Positions 23,748 to 33,198 of a stretch of DNA of 39,382 nt are shown in pieces (within the stretch, counting starts at the first letter, position 1; each line of letters begins with the position of its first letter). The notes beneath the pieces were generated by a model. The model made no database searches, was not told the origin of the DNA, and saw only the letters and a program-made list of their open reading frames with translations. This DNA comes from an uncultured Flavobacterium sp. (GTDB taxonomy: Bacteria; Bacteroidota; Bacteroidia; Flavobacteriales; Flavobacteriaceae): the NCBI GenBank assembly GCA_947631175.1, contig CANRKI010000010.1, positions 1 to 39,382 of the forward strand, given 5' to 3'. The translations under genes were made by a program, and so were the position numbers.

Positions 23748-24467
23748 ATGTCTGATTTTCATATAGCAGATTTAATTAATCCAGAATTTTATATAAACCT
23801 TGAAATAGGAGGTGTTCCAGTTGGAATTTACGTAGTATTGTTTATTATTTTTGCCGAAACTGGCTTGTTTGCAGGTTTCTTTTTACCAGGAGATAGTTTA
23901 TTATTTCTTTCTGGAATTTACTCGACTGAGTTAATGAATACTATTTATGTAATAGACTCTGGAAGTAAAGGAATGGATGATTTTTTAAACGTTACAGCTG
24001 TTGCAACTTTAGTAGCTTTAGCAGGAGTTCTAGGAAATACTTTTGGATACTGGTTTGGAAAAAAATCGGGAACTTATTTATATACCAGAAAAGATACCTT
24101 TATTTTTAAAAAGAAATACCTTTTAGAATCTAAAGTTTTTTACGAAAAACACGGTGGTAGAGCCATTATTATTGCGCGTTTTTTACCTGTAATCCGAACT
24201 TTTGCACCAATTATTGCAGGGATCGTTCAAATGGAAAGAAAGCGTTTTATGGCTTATAACATAGTAAGTTCGTTTTTATGGGCGTTTTCATTAATTTTTG
24301 CAGGACATTATTTAAACGAAATCTTCAAAGCTCAATTTGGTATCAACCTAAAAGATTTTATCGAAGTAATCATTATAATTATCGTAGTAATCACAACTAT
24401 TCCTTTTGTTGTAAACTACTTTAAACGAAAAAAAGAAAAAGCTCAAGAGCAACAAAACCAACAATAA
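23748..24467 (+). CDS. DedA family membrane protein
   Basis: A 239-aa polytopic inner-membrane protein of the DedA/VTT superfamily, whose members act in lipid (undecaprenyl-phosphate or phospholipid) translocation and envelope homeostasis. Hallmarks are FIIFAETGLFAGFFLPGDSLLFLSGIYS near the N-terminus, GNTFGYWFGKKSGTYLY, and the ARFLPVIRTFAPIIAGIVQMERKRF segment with the conserved Arg-Pro-Arg pattern. A C-terminal TM segment (VIIIIIVVITTIPFVVNYFKRKKEK) precedes a basic/Gln tail. An insertion (STELMNTIYVIDSGSKGMDDFLN) lies in the first loop. Monocistronic with a strong terminator; mtgA follows with its own -7 box. Confidence 0.93.
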   Translation: MSDFHIADLINPEFYINLEIGGVPVGIYVVLFIIFAETGLFAGFFLPGDSLLFLSGIYSTELMNTIYVIDSGSKGMDDFLNVTAVATLVALAGVLGNTFGYWFGKKSGTYLYTRKDTFIFKKKYLLESKVFYEKHGGRAIIIARFLPVIRTFAPIIAGIVQMERKRFMAYNIVSSFLWAFSLIFAGHYLNEIFKAQFGINLKDFIEVIIIIIVVITTIPFVVNYFKRKKEKAQEQQNQQ

Positions 24468-24473
24468 CAAACT

Positions 24474-24502
24474 AAAAGTCAGGATTTTTCCTGACTTTTT
24501 TG
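24474..24502 (+). terminator. dedA terminator
   Basis: AAAAGTCAGGA/TCCTGACTTTT perfect 11-bp stem, T4 loop, T-run after. Confidence 0.9.
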
Positions 24503-24539
24503 TTTTGTATCAATTTATAAAATCTTTCGTTTTTTAAAT

Positions 24540-24547
24540 TATATTTG
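24540..24547 (+). promoter_or_regulatory. Putative -7 element of mtgA
   Basis: TATATTTG (TAnnTTTG) 19 nt before the mtgA ATG, downstream of the dedA terminator. Confidence 0.5.
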
Positions 24548-24566
24548 AGGCCACTATTTATACCTT

Positions 24567-25298
24567 ATGAAATTTAATTTTTTTAAAAGAAAAGAAAAAG
24601 ACAATACCCCAAAAACCTTATTTCAAAAACTTAAATCTTGGGTTTTAAAAATCATAAAATGGTTTTTTATTTTAAGTATTGGTTCTGTAATTTTTTTCAG
24701 ATTTATTCCTGTACCATGTACACCATTAATGTTTTCTCGCGCTTTTGATAACATGATTGCTGGTGAAGATATTATTTGGAGTCACGATTGGGTTGCGATT
24801 GAAAATATTTCGCCCAACTTACAAAAAGCAGTTATCGCCAGCGAAGACAACCTGTTTTTAACCCACAATGGTTTTGATGTTGATGCCATTAAAAAAGCAA
24901 TAAAAACCAATAAAAAAGGTAAACGTATTGTTGGCGGAAGTACCATTTCGCAACAAACTGCAAAAAATGTGTTTTTATGGCAAGGACGTAGCTTTATACG
25001 AAAAGGTTTTGAAGCTTATTTTACCGTTTTAATCGAAATTTTTTGGAGTAAAGAACGTATTATGGAAGTATACTTAAATTCCATAGAAATGGGAAAAGGC
25101 GTTTATGGTGCACAAGCTGCGGCTAAACATTGGTACGGAAAATCGGCCGCTAATTTAACCAAAAACGAAGCCGCTGGTATTGCTGCAATTCTTCCAAATC
25201 CGCGAAAGTACAAAGCCAGCAACTCTTCTGCATACATAAACAGACGAAAAGCAAAAATTCAAAAATTAATGTATTACGTTGGCCCACTTAAATATTAA
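24567..25298 (+). CDS. mtgA: Monofunctional biosynthetic peptidoglycan glycosyltransferase
   Basis: A 243-aa GT51-family enzyme that polymerises lipid II into glycan strands at the periplasmic face of the inner membrane. An N-terminal basic region and single TM segment (IIKWFFILSIGSVIFFRFIPVPCTPLMF) precede the catalytic domain. Motif 1 is AVIASEDNLFLTHNGFDVDAI with the catalytic Glu, motif 2 GGSTISQQTAKNVFLW, then RKGFEAYFTVLIEIFWSKERIMEVYLNSIEMGKGVYGAQAAAKHWYGKSA and EAAGIAAILPNPRKY. There is no transpeptidase domain, so it is the monofunctional type and complements the murF-alr precursor functions elsewhere in the window. It probably starts a unit with the two genes that follow. Confidence 0.95.
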   Translation: MKFNFFKRKEKDNTPKTLFQKLKSWVLKIIKWFFILSIGSVIFFRFIPVPCTPLMFSRAFDNMIAGEDIIWSHDWVAIENISPNLQKAVIASEDNLFLTHNGFDVDAIKKAIKTNKKGKRIVGGSTISQQTAKNVFLWQGRSFIRKGFEAYFTVLIEIFWSKERIMEVYLNSIEMGKGVYGAQAAAKHWYGKSAANLTKNEAAGIAAILPNPRKYKASNSSAYINRRKAKIQKLMYYVGPLKY

Positions 25299-25361
25299 TT
25301 TATTCTAAATTATGTAACAATCTAAACACATTGTATACTAATCAATAAAAACTATTAAGTT

Positions 25362-26156
25362 ATGAATGCACATGAAATTGATTACATCATTTATGGTGAA
25401 GAAATGCAATATGTTGAAATTGAATTAGACCCACAAGAAGTTGTTGTTGCCGAGGCTGGTAGCTTTATGATGATGGAAAACGGAATCCAGATGGAAACTA
25501 TTTTTGGTGACGGTTCAAATCAAAATTCAGGGCTTTTTGGTAAACTACTTTCGGCAGGAAAACGTATGCTTACCGGCGAAAGCTTGTTTATGACAGCATA
25601 TGAAAATAGAGACTTTCAAAAACGAAAAGTTTCTTTCGCATCTCCATATCCAGGTAAAATTATTCCTATTGACTTGCAAGAATTTAACGGAAAATTCATC
25701 TGTCAAAAAGATGCTTTTTTATGCGCTGCAAAAGGAGTTTCTGTAGGAATTGAATTCAACAGAAAATTAGGAACTGGACTTTTTGGTGGCGAAGGTTTTA
25801 TCATGCAAAAACTAGAAGGCGACGGAATGAGCTTTATTCATGCCGGCGGAACCTTAGCTCGTAAGGATTTAAAACCAGGCGAAATTTTAAAAATAGATAC
25901 TGGATGTTTAGTAGGTTTTACACAAACCGTAAACTACGACATACAATTTGTAGGCGGAATTAAAAATACCTTTTTTGGTGGCGAAGGCGTGTTTTTTGCA
26001 ACCTTACAAGGTCCCGGAACCGTTTACATCCAATCTTTACCATTTAGCCGTTTAGCCGACAGAATCATTGCTCACGCACCAAGTATGGGCGGAAGTTCTA
26101 AAGGAGAAGGAAGTGTTCTGGGTGGTTTAGGAAGATTGTTAGACGGAGATAATTAA
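25362..26156 (+). CDS. TIGR00266/AIM24 family protein
   Basis: A 264-aa member of the AIM24/TIGR00266 family of beta-sandwich proteins, widespread but without an established bacterial function. Typical segments are [105 protein letters not shown], and the Gly-rich C-terminal [24 protein letters not shown]. No signal peptide, so probably cytoplasmic. It sits 63 nt after mtgA and 40 nt before the PH-domain gene on the same strand, so co-transcription is plausible. Confidence 0.92.
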   Translation: MNAHEIDYIIYGEEMQYVEIELDPQEVVVAEAGSFMMMENGIQMETIFGDGSNQNSGLFGKLLSAGKRMLTGESLFMTAYENRDFQKRKVSFASPYPGKIIPIDLQEFNGKFICQKDAFLCAAKGVSVGIEFNRKLGTGLFGGEGFIMQKLEGDGMSFIHAGGTLARKDLKPGEILKIDTGCLVGFTQTVNYDIQFVGGIKNTFFGGEGVFFATLQGPGTVYIQSLPFSRLADRIIAHAPSMGGSSKGEGSVLGGLGRLLDGDN

Positions 26157-26196
26157 TATTTTGTATATTTATCCAGTCTAAACAATTTTTAAAAAA

Positions 26197-26628
26197 ATGA
26201 AAGTCAAAAGCAAACGAGATCCCTTTATTGTTATTATAATCTTGGGCTTTATTGTTTTTTTTAGTTCGGTTGTTGCCTCAGAAATTAAACTTTACGGTTG
26301 GAATTCTGTAATGATCATGGATGCAATTATCATCTTCATCATGCTTTCATTTTTAATATGTTGTTATTTTATTACATATGTAGTAAACCATAAATTTATT
26401 AGTTACCGTATCGCTTTTTTTTACGGCGAAATTCCGCTCGATAAAATTCGAAGTATCGAAGTAGGAACAACCATGTGGGCCGGATTTAAACCTGCTTTTG
26501 CTCGTAAAGGACTTATAATTCGATACAACAAATACGACGAAATTTATATTAGCCCTCGAAAGCAAGATAAATTTATAGCCGAAATTAAAAAGCATAGACC
26601 AGATATTCAATTTATTTATGCGAACTAA
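26197..26628 (+). CDS. Small membrane protein with bacterial PH domain
   Basis: A 143-aa protein with two TM segments near the N-terminus (FIVIIILGFIVFFSSVVASEI and VMIMDAIIIFIMLSFLICCYFITYVV). A C-terminal bacterial pleckstrin-homology-like domain follows: FISYRIAFFYGEIPLDKIRSIEVGTTMWAGFKPAFARKGLIIRYNKYDEIYISPRKQDKFIAEIKKHRPDIQF. The 'I.L..I.SIE......G......GL.I.Y...D.I.ISP' pattern is typical of YdbS/YqeB-like bPH proteins. Function is not known. Possibly co-transcribed with the AIM24-family gene, and closed by a strong terminator. Confidence 0.85.
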   Translation: MKVKSKRDPFIVIIILGFIVFFSSVVASEIKLYGWNSVMIMDAIIIFIMLSFLICCYFITYVVNHKFISYRIAFFYGEIPLDKIRSIEVGTTMWAGFKPAFARKGLIIRYNKYDEIYISPRKQDKFIAEIKKHRPDIQFIYAN

Positions 26629-26632
26629 ATAC

Positions 26633-26671
26633 AAAATCTCAATTAGAAAATTCTAATTGAGATTTTTTTTG
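26633..26671 (+). terminator. Terminator after the PH-domain gene
   Basis: AAAATCTCAATTAGAA/TTCTAATTGAGATTTT perfect inverted repeat with minimal loop, followed by T residues. Confidence 0.9.
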
Positions 26672-26870
26672 TTTCATTAATAACATTAACACTTATTCAA
26701 TATTATCAACAAAAAAACAAGATCATTTTAAAAATAAATTATCAATAATAAATTTCACGAATTCATTTACTAAAGGTATTTCTTGTTAAAAAAAATCAGA
26801 AAGATAGCACTTCAAAAAAATGGTTAAATTTTTGATATTTAACAACTTACTAATCAAAAAAAATTTAATT

Positions 26871-27824
26871 ATGAAAAAGATATTCTATCTGTTTTTTGCT
26901 ACAACTTTAGCAATTAGTTGTAACTCAGACGATGATTCTGGCTCACAAACAGTAACCGCACCTTCGGTAACATCATTTAACAACTTAATCAATCAAGCCA
27001 AAAACAGTCGTACACAAACCCAGCAATTTAATTTAACCGCAGGTGGCCAAATTATTTACACTTCGCCAAAAGGAGTTATTTTAACAATAGATCAATCTTG
27101 TTTAGTACTAAACGGACAAGAAGTAACCGGAAATGTAACTTTAAAATACACCGAAGTTTTTGACACTGCAGACATGGCTTTAACTAGCATATCGACCATG
27201 GGATTCAATTCATTAGGCGACAAAGCATTGCTTAAATCAGGCGGTGCATTTAACATCGAATTGTATAAAAACAATGCCTTAATCCAAACAACATGTAACT
27301 ATTCATTACAAGTTCCTGTAAATCTAACTGGCGGTTACGATACCGAAATGGTTTTATGGAACGGCGAAATTAACGACGACGGACAAGTGGAATGGACCCA
27401 AAACGAAGATGGCGCAATTGAGCGTGGAAACAATAGTTACTATGCTTGGTTAGGCGATTTTGGTTGGGTAAACATCGATCGCTTTTTTAACGACCCAAGA
27501 CCCAAAACCACTGTAATGGTTAAAGTTCCGCAGCTTTATAGTCCGCAAAATTCCAACATGTTTTTTGCCTTTAACGACGTTCCAAACAGCATCGGTACAA
27601 TGGATGTTTTTACCGGCGCAACAAATTCTTACAGCGAACATTATGGCTACGTTCCTATTGGAATCGAAATTCACCTAATTTTCATTACCGAACAAAACGG
27701 ATCGTTTAAATATGGCATCAAATCAGGAATTGTAACCGCTAGCGGCAACTTCGAATTCACCGAAAACGAATTGACTACGGCAACAGAACTAGAAATAACA
27801 GAAGCAATCGAAAATTTATTTTAA
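26871..27824 (+). CDS. Putative lipoprotein with ZU5-like N-terminal domain
   Basis: A 317-aa lipoprotein when started at the ATG at 26871 (MKKIFYLFFATTLAISC, then NSDDDSG); the track start at 26820 only adds upstream AT-rich sequence. The mature N-terminal domain contains IIYTSPKGVILTIDQSCLVLNGQEVTGNVTLKYTEVFDTADMALTSISTMGF...LLKSGGAFNIELYKNNALI. This is the 'G..l.i....l...G..VtGnV.l.y.E..d..dm' pattern seen in many Bacteroidota surface proteins and resembles a ZU5-like module. The C-terminal part (NSYYAWLGDFGWVNIDRFFNDPRPKTTVMVKVPQLYSPQNSNMFFAF) is beta-rich and unassigned. Probably exposed at the outer membrane. Function unknown. Followed by a half-copy repeat and a bidirectional terminator. 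Confidence 0.87.
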   Translation: MKKIFYLFFATTLAISCNSDDDSGSQTVTAPSVTSFNNLINQAKNSRTQTQQFNLTAGGQIIYTSPKGVILTIDQSCLVLNGQEVTGNVTLKYTEVFDTADMALTSISTMGFNSLGDKALLKSGGAFNIELYKNNALIQTTCNYSLQVPVNLTGGYDTEMVLWNGEINDDGQVEWTQNEDGAIERGNNSYYAWLGDFGWVNIDRFFNDPRPKTTVMVKVPQLYSPQNSNMFFAFNDVPNSIGTMDVFTGATNSYSEHYGYVPIGIEIHLIFITEQNGSFKYGIKSGIVTASGNFEFTENELTTATELEITEAIENLF

Positions 27825-27854
27825 GAAGCAAAAACGCTTGGGTATAAAATAAAA

Positions 27855-27930
27855 CCGTGTTCCTGCTTTCGCCTTTATCTTGTTTTTCACGTTGTTACAA
27901 ACAAGGATATCGGCTCTATCAGGGCTAAAA
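27855..27930. repeat. Half copy (copy 4) of the dispersed palindromic element
   Basis: The order CCTTTATCTTGTTTTTCACGTTGTTACAAACAAGGATATCGGCTC parallels one arm of the full element (GCTTTATCTTTTT...ACAAAAAAGGATGCCGCTCC read on the minus strand) and shares CACGTTGTTACAAA with it. It lacks the GC-rich centre and opposite arm, and lies between two convergent genes next to their terminator. Confidence 0.65.
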
Positions 27931-27942
27931 GCAAATCATAAA

Positions 27943-27971
27943 AAAAGACCGAAATAAAATTTCGGTCTTTT
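27943..27971. terminator. Bidirectional terminator between lipoprotein and alcohol dehydrogenase
   Basis: AAAAGACCGAAAT/ATTTCGGTCTTTT, a perfect 13-bp stem with a 3-nt loop. Confidence 0.92.
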
Positions 27972-27974
27972 CAT

Positions 27975-29018
27975 TTATTCTTTCAACGATTTCATATCAA
28001 TCACAAATCGGTATTTAACATCCGACTTAATCATTCGTTCATAAGCTGTATTAATTTCCTGAATGGCAATCACCTCAACCTCAGAAACGATATTGTGTTC
28101 TCCACAAAAATCTAACATTTCTTGTGTTTCTTTAATTCCACCAATTAACGAACCAGCTACACTTCGGCGTTTGTTAATTAATATTCCACCATGAATATCT
28201 AGAGGTTCAATTGCACCAACAATACACATTGTTTTATCCAATTTCAATAAATTTAAATATTGATTAACATCGTGCTTTACAGGAACGGTATTCAATAAAA
28301 AATCAAACGAATACGTGTGAGCTTTCATCTGTTCTTTATCTGTAGATAATAAAACCTCATCGGCTCCCAAAAGTTTTGCATCAGCTCCCTTTTTTTCGGA
28401 TGTTGTAATCATTACTACATGTGCTCCCATTGCTTTTGCAAATTTAACCCCCATGTGTCCTAATCCGCCTAAACCAATAACACCAACTTTATCACCAGCT
28501 TTAACGTTCCAATGGCGCAAAGGTGACCAAGTTGTTATACCAGCACATAAAAGTGGTGCAGCACCTTTTACATCAATATTTTCTGGAATATTTAAAACAA
28601 AGTTTTCCTCAACAACAATATTTTCAGAATACCCACCATAGGTAACGCCACCATATTTACTACGCAAACTGTTATACGTTCCGGTAAATCCGTTTTCGCA
28701 ATATTGTTCTAAACCTTCATCGCACGAGTGGCAATGTTGGCAACTCTCAACCATACACCCTACTCCAACTAATTGTCCAACTTTAAATTTGGTCACGCTA
28801 GGCCCAACCTCTAGCACACGACCAATAATTTCGTGCCCAGGAATTACTGGGTAATTTGGCTGTCCCCATTCGGCACGAGCTGTGTGGATATCACTGTGGC
28901 AAACACCACAATACTCAATATCAATAAAAACATCAAAGGCATCTAACTTTCTACGTTCAATTGTAAGTGGTTTTAAATCTTCGGTTGCTGTAAATGCAGC
29001 ATATGCTTTTGTACTCAT
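27975..29018 (-). CDS. Zinc-dependent NAD(P)-linked alcohol dehydrogenase (cinnamyl-alcohol/YahK type)
   Basis: A 347-aa medium-chain dehydrogenase. Of two consecutive Met codons, the second (29018, MSTKAYAAFTATEDLKPLTIERR) matches the family better. Catalytic zinc ligands lie in EYCGVCHSDIHTARAEWG and VIPGHEIIGRVLEVG. The structural zinc lobe is CMVESCQHCHSCDEGLEQYCENGF. The nucleotide-binding Rossmann motif GVIGLGGLGHMGVKFAKAMGAHVVMIT suits the CAD/YahK branch, which reduces a broad range of aldehydes with NADPH. The C-terminal RMIKSDVKYRFVIDM is typical. A housekeeping aldehyde reductase is the likely role; the substrate cannot be read from sequence. Confidence 0.94.
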   Translation of the reverse strand: MSTKAYAAFTATEDLKPLTIERRKLDAFDVFIDIEYCGVCHSDIHTARAEWGQPNYPVIPGHEIIGRVLEVGPSVTKFKVGQLVGVGCMVESCQHCHSCDEGLEQYCENGFTGTYNSLRSKYGGVTYGGYSENIVVEENFVLNIPENIDVKGAAPLLCAGITTWSPLRHWNVKAGDKVGVIGLGGLGHMGVKFAKAMGAHVVMITTSEKKGADAKLLGADEVLLSTDKEQMKAHTYSFDFLLNTVPVKHDVNQYLNLLKLDKTMCIVGAIEPLDIHGGILINKRRSVAGSLIGGIKETQEMLDFCGEHNIVSEVEVIAIQEINTAYERMIKSDVKYRFVIDMKSLKE

Positions 29019-29058
29019 CACCTAATTTTATTTTGGTTTCTATAAATTTAAAAAAAAC

Positions 29059-29088
29059 AAAAGCTCAAACATAAAAGTTTGAGCTTTT
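29059..29088 (-). terminator. Terminator of the prolyl oligopeptidase gene
   Basis: AAAAGCTCAAAC/GTTTGAGCTTTT perfect 12-bp stem, 6-nt loop, A-run on the left giving a T-tail on the minus strand. Confidence 0.9.
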
Positions 29089-29092
29089 TAAA

Positions 29093-31213
29093 TTATTTTT
29101 TAACATCTAACTTTTTAATCCCCATATTATAAAGGGTAAAAGCCTGAATGTCTACATTCTCCTGAATCGTTTCTGCAACCGATTTTCCTGCTCCGTGACC
29201 AGCATTAACTGCAATACGAATCATCACCGGATTATTTCCTGCTTGTTTATCTTGTAATTCGGCAGCGAATTTAAAACTGTGTGCCGGAACCACGCGGTCA
29301 TCATGATCACCAGTTGTTACTAAAGTTGCTGGATATTTTGTTCCTTTTTTAACGTTGTGAACTGGCGAGTAACCTTTAATGTATTCAAACATTTCTTTAT
29401 TATCTTCACTTGTTCCATAATCGTATGCCCAACCAGCTCCAGCTGTAAATGTGTGATAACGTAACATATCTAAAACGCCAACTGCTGGTAAAGCAACTTT
29501 AAATAAATCTGGACGTTGCGTCATTGTTGCTCCAACTAACAATCCTCCGTTAGATCCTCCACGAATTGCTAAATAATTTTTAGAGGTGTATTTGTTGTCG
29601 ATTAAATATTCTGCGGCAGCAATAAAATCGTCAAATACGTTTTGTTTTTGCAATTGCGTTCCTGCTACGTGCCATTTTTTACCATATTCGCCACCACCAC
29701 GTAAATTAGCAACAGCATAAACACCACCATTTTCCATCCATAATGCGTTTGCAATCGAGAAAGATGGAGTTAAACTAACATTAAAACCACCATAAGCGTA
29801 TAGCATTGTAGGGTTTTTACCGTTTAGTTTTGTTCCTTTTTTATATGAGATAATCATAGGAACTTTCGTTCCGTCTTTACTTGTGTAAAATACTTGCTTT
29901 GTTTCGTACTCTGACGATTTAAAATCTAACTTAGGTTGTTGGTATACTTCTGACTTTCCTGTTGCAGGATCAAATTTGTAAGTAGAACCTGGCGTAATAT
30001 AATTTGTAAATGAGAAATAAAGTTCTTTATCCTTTTTCTCACCACCAAAACCACCAGCTGTTCCAACACCAGGTAACTCGATTGTACGAATTAACTTTCC
30101 GTTGTAATCGTATTGTTTTACTTCAGAAATTGCATCTTTCATGTAATGTGTAAAAATATATCCCGATCCAGTACTAGGCGAAAGTACATTTTCTGTTTCA
30201 GCAATTAAATCTTTCCAATTTTTTTGTTGTGGATTTTTTGCATCAACAATTACAATTTTATTGTTTGGCGCATTAAAATCTGTCGAGATAATTAGGTTAC
30301 CATCTTTGCTATCTAAAACTCCTGCATTGTTATTAAAATTATCAACTATAGTAACAATTTTAGCATCTGCGTTGTTTAAATCTTTAACATAAAGTTCGTT
30401 ACCATACGTTGTATTTGCAGCAGTAATAACCAAATAATTATTATCGTCAGTAACATAACCACCTACGTAACGGCGTTTTTCATTTAATCCAAAAATTACT
30501 TGATCGGTTTTTTGCGACGTTCCTAACTTGTGGTAATATAATTTGTGTTGATCTGTTTTAGCAGAAAGCTCACTTCCTACAGGTTTGTCGTAGCTAGAGT
30601 AATAAAAACCTTCGTTTTTATACCACGATGTTCCCGAAAATTTCACATCAACCAATGTTTCGCCAATTTGTTTTTTGGTTACCACATCTAAAATAATCAC
30701 TTTTCTCCAGTCAGAACCACCTTCTGAGATAGAATAAGCAACTTTAGAACCGTCTTCAGAGAATGAAACTGATGCCAAAGACGTAGATCCATCTTTAGAG
30801 AATGTATTTGGATCTAAAAACACCTCTTCATTACCAGCTGCATCAATTCGGTATAAAACCGATTGGTTTTGCAACCCATTATTTTTATAGTAATACGTAT
30901 AATTTCCGCGTTTAAAAGGCGCTCCAATTTTTTCGTAGTTCCAAAGTTTTTCTAGGCGTTGTTTTAGCGCATCACGGTATTCAATTTGGTCTAAATAGCT
31001 GTAAGTAACCTTGTTTTGTGTTTTAACCCACGCCTCTGTTTCAGCAGATCTGTCGTCCTCTAACCAACGGTAAGGATCGTTAATTTTTGTACCAAAATAA
31101 GTATCGGTATGTTCAATTTTTTTGGTAACTGGATACGCCATTTTTTTATTTTTATTTTGTGCCGATAATCCTAAACTACAGATTATTGCCAAAGCAGTTG
31201 CTTGATATTTCAT
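29093..31213 (-). CDS. Secreted prolyl oligopeptidase (S9A)
   Basis: A 706-aa serine peptidase cleaving short peptides after proline. It has a short signal peptide, MKYQATALAIICSLGLSAQ, so it acts in the periplasm. The N-terminal signature YPVTKKIEHTDTYFGTKINDPYRWLEDDRSAETEAWVKTQN starts the family; the beta-propeller follows. The catalytic domain has YGGFNVSLTPSFSIANALWMENGGVYAVANLRGGGEYGKKWHVAG, the Ser in LAIRGGSNGGLLVGATMTQRPDLFKVALP, the Asp in TTGDHDDRVVPAHSFKFAAEL and the His in VNAGHGAGKS. Length is standard for S9A. It is the second S9 enzyme in this window, of a different subfamily, pointing to peptide scavenging. A half-copy repeat lies upstream. Confidence 0.95.
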   Translation of the reverse strand: MKYQATALAIICSLGLSAQNKNKKMAYPVTKKIEHTDTYFGTKINDPYRWLEDDRSAETEAWVKTQNKVTYSYLDQIEYRDALKQRLEKLWNYEKIGAPFKRGNYTYYYKNNGLQNQSVLYRIDAAGNEEVFLDPNTFSKDGSTSLASVSFSEDGSKVAYSISEGGSDWRKVIILDVVTKKQIGETLVDVKFSGTSWYKNEGFYYSSYDKPVGSELSAKTDQHKLYYHKLGTSQKTDQVIFGLNEKRRYVGGYVTDDNNYLVITAANTTYGNELYVKDLNNADAKIVTIVDNFNNNAGVLDSKDGNLIISTDFNAPNNKIVIVDAKNPQQKNWKDLIAETENVLSPSTGSGYIFTHYMKDAISEVKQYDYNGKLIRTIELPGVGTAGGFGGEKKDKELYFSFTNYITPGSTYKFDPATGKSEVYQQPKLDFKSSEYETKQVFYTSKDGTKVPMIISYKKGTKLNGKNPTMLYAYGGFNVSLTPSFSIANALWMENGGVYAVANLRGGGEYGKKWHVAGTQLQKQNVFDDFIAAAEYLIDNKYTSKNYLAIRGGSNGGLLVGATMTQRPDLFKVALPAVGVLDMLRYHTFTAGAGWAYDYGTSEDNKEMFEYIKGYSPVHNVKKGTKYPATLVTTGDHDDRVVPAHSFKFAAELQDKQAGNNPVMIRIAVNAGHGAGKSVAETIQENVDIQAFTLYNMGIKKLDVKK

Positions 31214-31290
31214 ACGAGTGTTTTAAATTTTTCAGGTTTTGAAGTTATTAAAAAGAAATAACATAATAAAATAGTTTATGAATTTGCGTG

Positions 31291-31389
31291 TTTGGGCGTT
31301 CCGGTTTTACATAAATTAAAAATTTATGAAACCGTCGCGTTTTTTGCTTTATCTTTTATTTAAATAATTAAATAAATGGATATCCTTAC
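31291..31389. repeat. Half copy (copy 3) of the dispersed palindromic element
   Basis: TTTGGGCGTTCCGGTTTTACATAAATT...AATTTATGAAACCGTCGCGTTTTTTGCTTTATCTTTT is the reverse complement of the right arm of the full copies, and GGATATCC (31378-31385) matches the arm's GGATGCCG position. The internal hairpin is CATAAATT/AATTTATG, where copy 1 has GTAAATT/AATTTAC. The GC-rich centre and the other arm are missing. It lies between the prolyl oligopeptidase start and the SBBP gene end. Confidence 0.8.
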
Positions 31390-31425
31390 AAGCATAACAC
31401 ACCTTAGAAAAATCCGATCAACATT

Positions 31426-33198
31426 TTAGTTAACAAGCAACTTAGTTGTAAAACTATTTGTAACATCTTTTATACGTAGCAAATACGTACCCGAACTTAA
31501 ATCCGAAATATGTACTTTATTAATAAAACCCCCAATTAGTTTTTGAGTATTTATTTTTTGCCCTAAAACCGTATAAATCTCTAAAATAGAACCCTCTTTA
31601 ATATCTCCCACAATAGTAAACGTTCCATTTTTTACTGGATTAGGGAAAATTTGAAACCTAACTTCTGAAACATCCGAAAGCGATAGAGCATCTTCTGGAG
31701 CAAATTTTGCTATATAGCTGTTAGAATGCTTAACGGAGATATGATTGTTAGGATTTCTACTAAAAATTTCCTGATAACTACCTATAGTAGCAATATTTTG
31801 AAAACTGTAAGTATCGCCCGTTATATAGAAAGTATCATCATTTAAAACTGAAATATTACTGTACGTTTCAGTTCCTTCACCACCAAAATAAGTACCCCAA
31901 ACTAAATTCCCAGTATCAGAGAACTCCATTACCACTTGATTTGCATTATCTAATTGTACATTTTGAGACATATTTGGTGTATTAAAAAAACTTACGCTAC
32001 TTGAAAAATAACTAAAATATAATGCATCATTTTTATGAATAAAGCTAGAAGTGGGCTCTAAAAACTCCATATCGCTGCCTCCAATATATGTCCCCCATAT
32101 AGGTACCATATTCTTAGTAAACTTTCCTAAATAAAGGTCTACATTACCTCCATAGCTAGACTGATAGGATTGATTTAATAAATTAGAATCTACTAAAGCT
32201 CTAGATCCCACAAATCCTAATGCATAAATATTATTATCTGTATTAATTAAATGGCTTATATTTAAATTATCATCTAAATAGGTACTGTAATTTCTTTGTC
32301 CTGTAGCGGCATTAAATTTAGAGACTATTGCTTTAGAAGGCGTTTGCTGATATGCATCCGTTGTCGCATAATTTGTAAATGTAGTTACATTAACGCCTTT
32401 TTGACAACTTAAAACCAATTCGTTACTATTATATACTATATCAGATATAAATAAATTATCTCCATAATAAGTAGTCCATTGTAATTGTCCTTGATTATTT
32501 AACCTAAAAATATACCCGTTCGGTGAAAGATTACCTCTGTTATCAATAACAGTAATAAAATTAGGCTGAAAAGTATTAGGAGATGTTATGCCCTATGCTA
32601 TATAGCTATGACTAGCACCGTAGATATTAAAATTTTCATCCAAACAAATTTTAGTGTTACTATCTGTTGGCAAATAAGTAAGCCAATTGGTTGTAAAATC
32701 GGAGTTTAATTTAACTAATATACCGTAAACTAAACCGGGATTAGATGGACTAGTGAACCAAGCATTTGGAGTTGCTAAATTAGTTAAACGAGACGACCCT
32801 GATATATATAAATTATTTGTAAGATCTATTTTTAAATTGAATATTTCGAAAGGCACATAAACTGCTTGTAACAAAGTACCCTGAGGAGAAAATTTAGCAA
32901 TTATACTTTGATTACTATTGCTATTTTGAACCAAATTAGCATTGTATAAAAAATTTGAACTTTGTGTGGTAATAAATTGATTATAATAATTTTCATTTTG
33001 TAGAGCTTGTAAAGTGCCTCCCAATATAGGTCCTGCAACAATAAAATTACCCTCAACGTCTAAAGCACTATGAATAAGCCTAGTCCCTTCACCCCCAAAA
33101 TATGTTGCCCAATTTTTTGTGTATTCATTAAAGGGTTGAGCATAAGCAGATGTATATAATACAACACTTAAAAAAGTAAAAAGTTTTTTCATAAACAT
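31426..33198 (-). pseudogene. SBBP-repeat protein with T9SS type A sorting domain, interrupted by one amber codon
   Basis: The track ORFs at 32593-33198 and 31426-32418 are in the same frame. Between them the reading continues without shift as SYIA-stop-GITSPNTFQPNFITVIDNRGNL through to NELVLSCQKG, the only break being a TAG at 32595-32593. The joined product is about 588 aa from the ATG at 33192 (signal MKKLFTFLSVVLYTSAYAQ). SBBP-type repeats have the pattern NWATYFGGEGTRLIHSALDVEGNFIVAG, LQWTTYYGDNLFISDIVYN, PIWGTYIGGSDMEFLEP and LVWGTYFGGEGTETYSNI. The C-terminus VRFQIFPNPVKNGTFTIVGDIKEGSILEIYTVLGQKI...SGTYLLRIKD is a type A sorting domain. Surface or secreted role; substrate unknown. The TAG may be a true nonsense mutation or a sequencing error. 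Confidence 0.9.
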
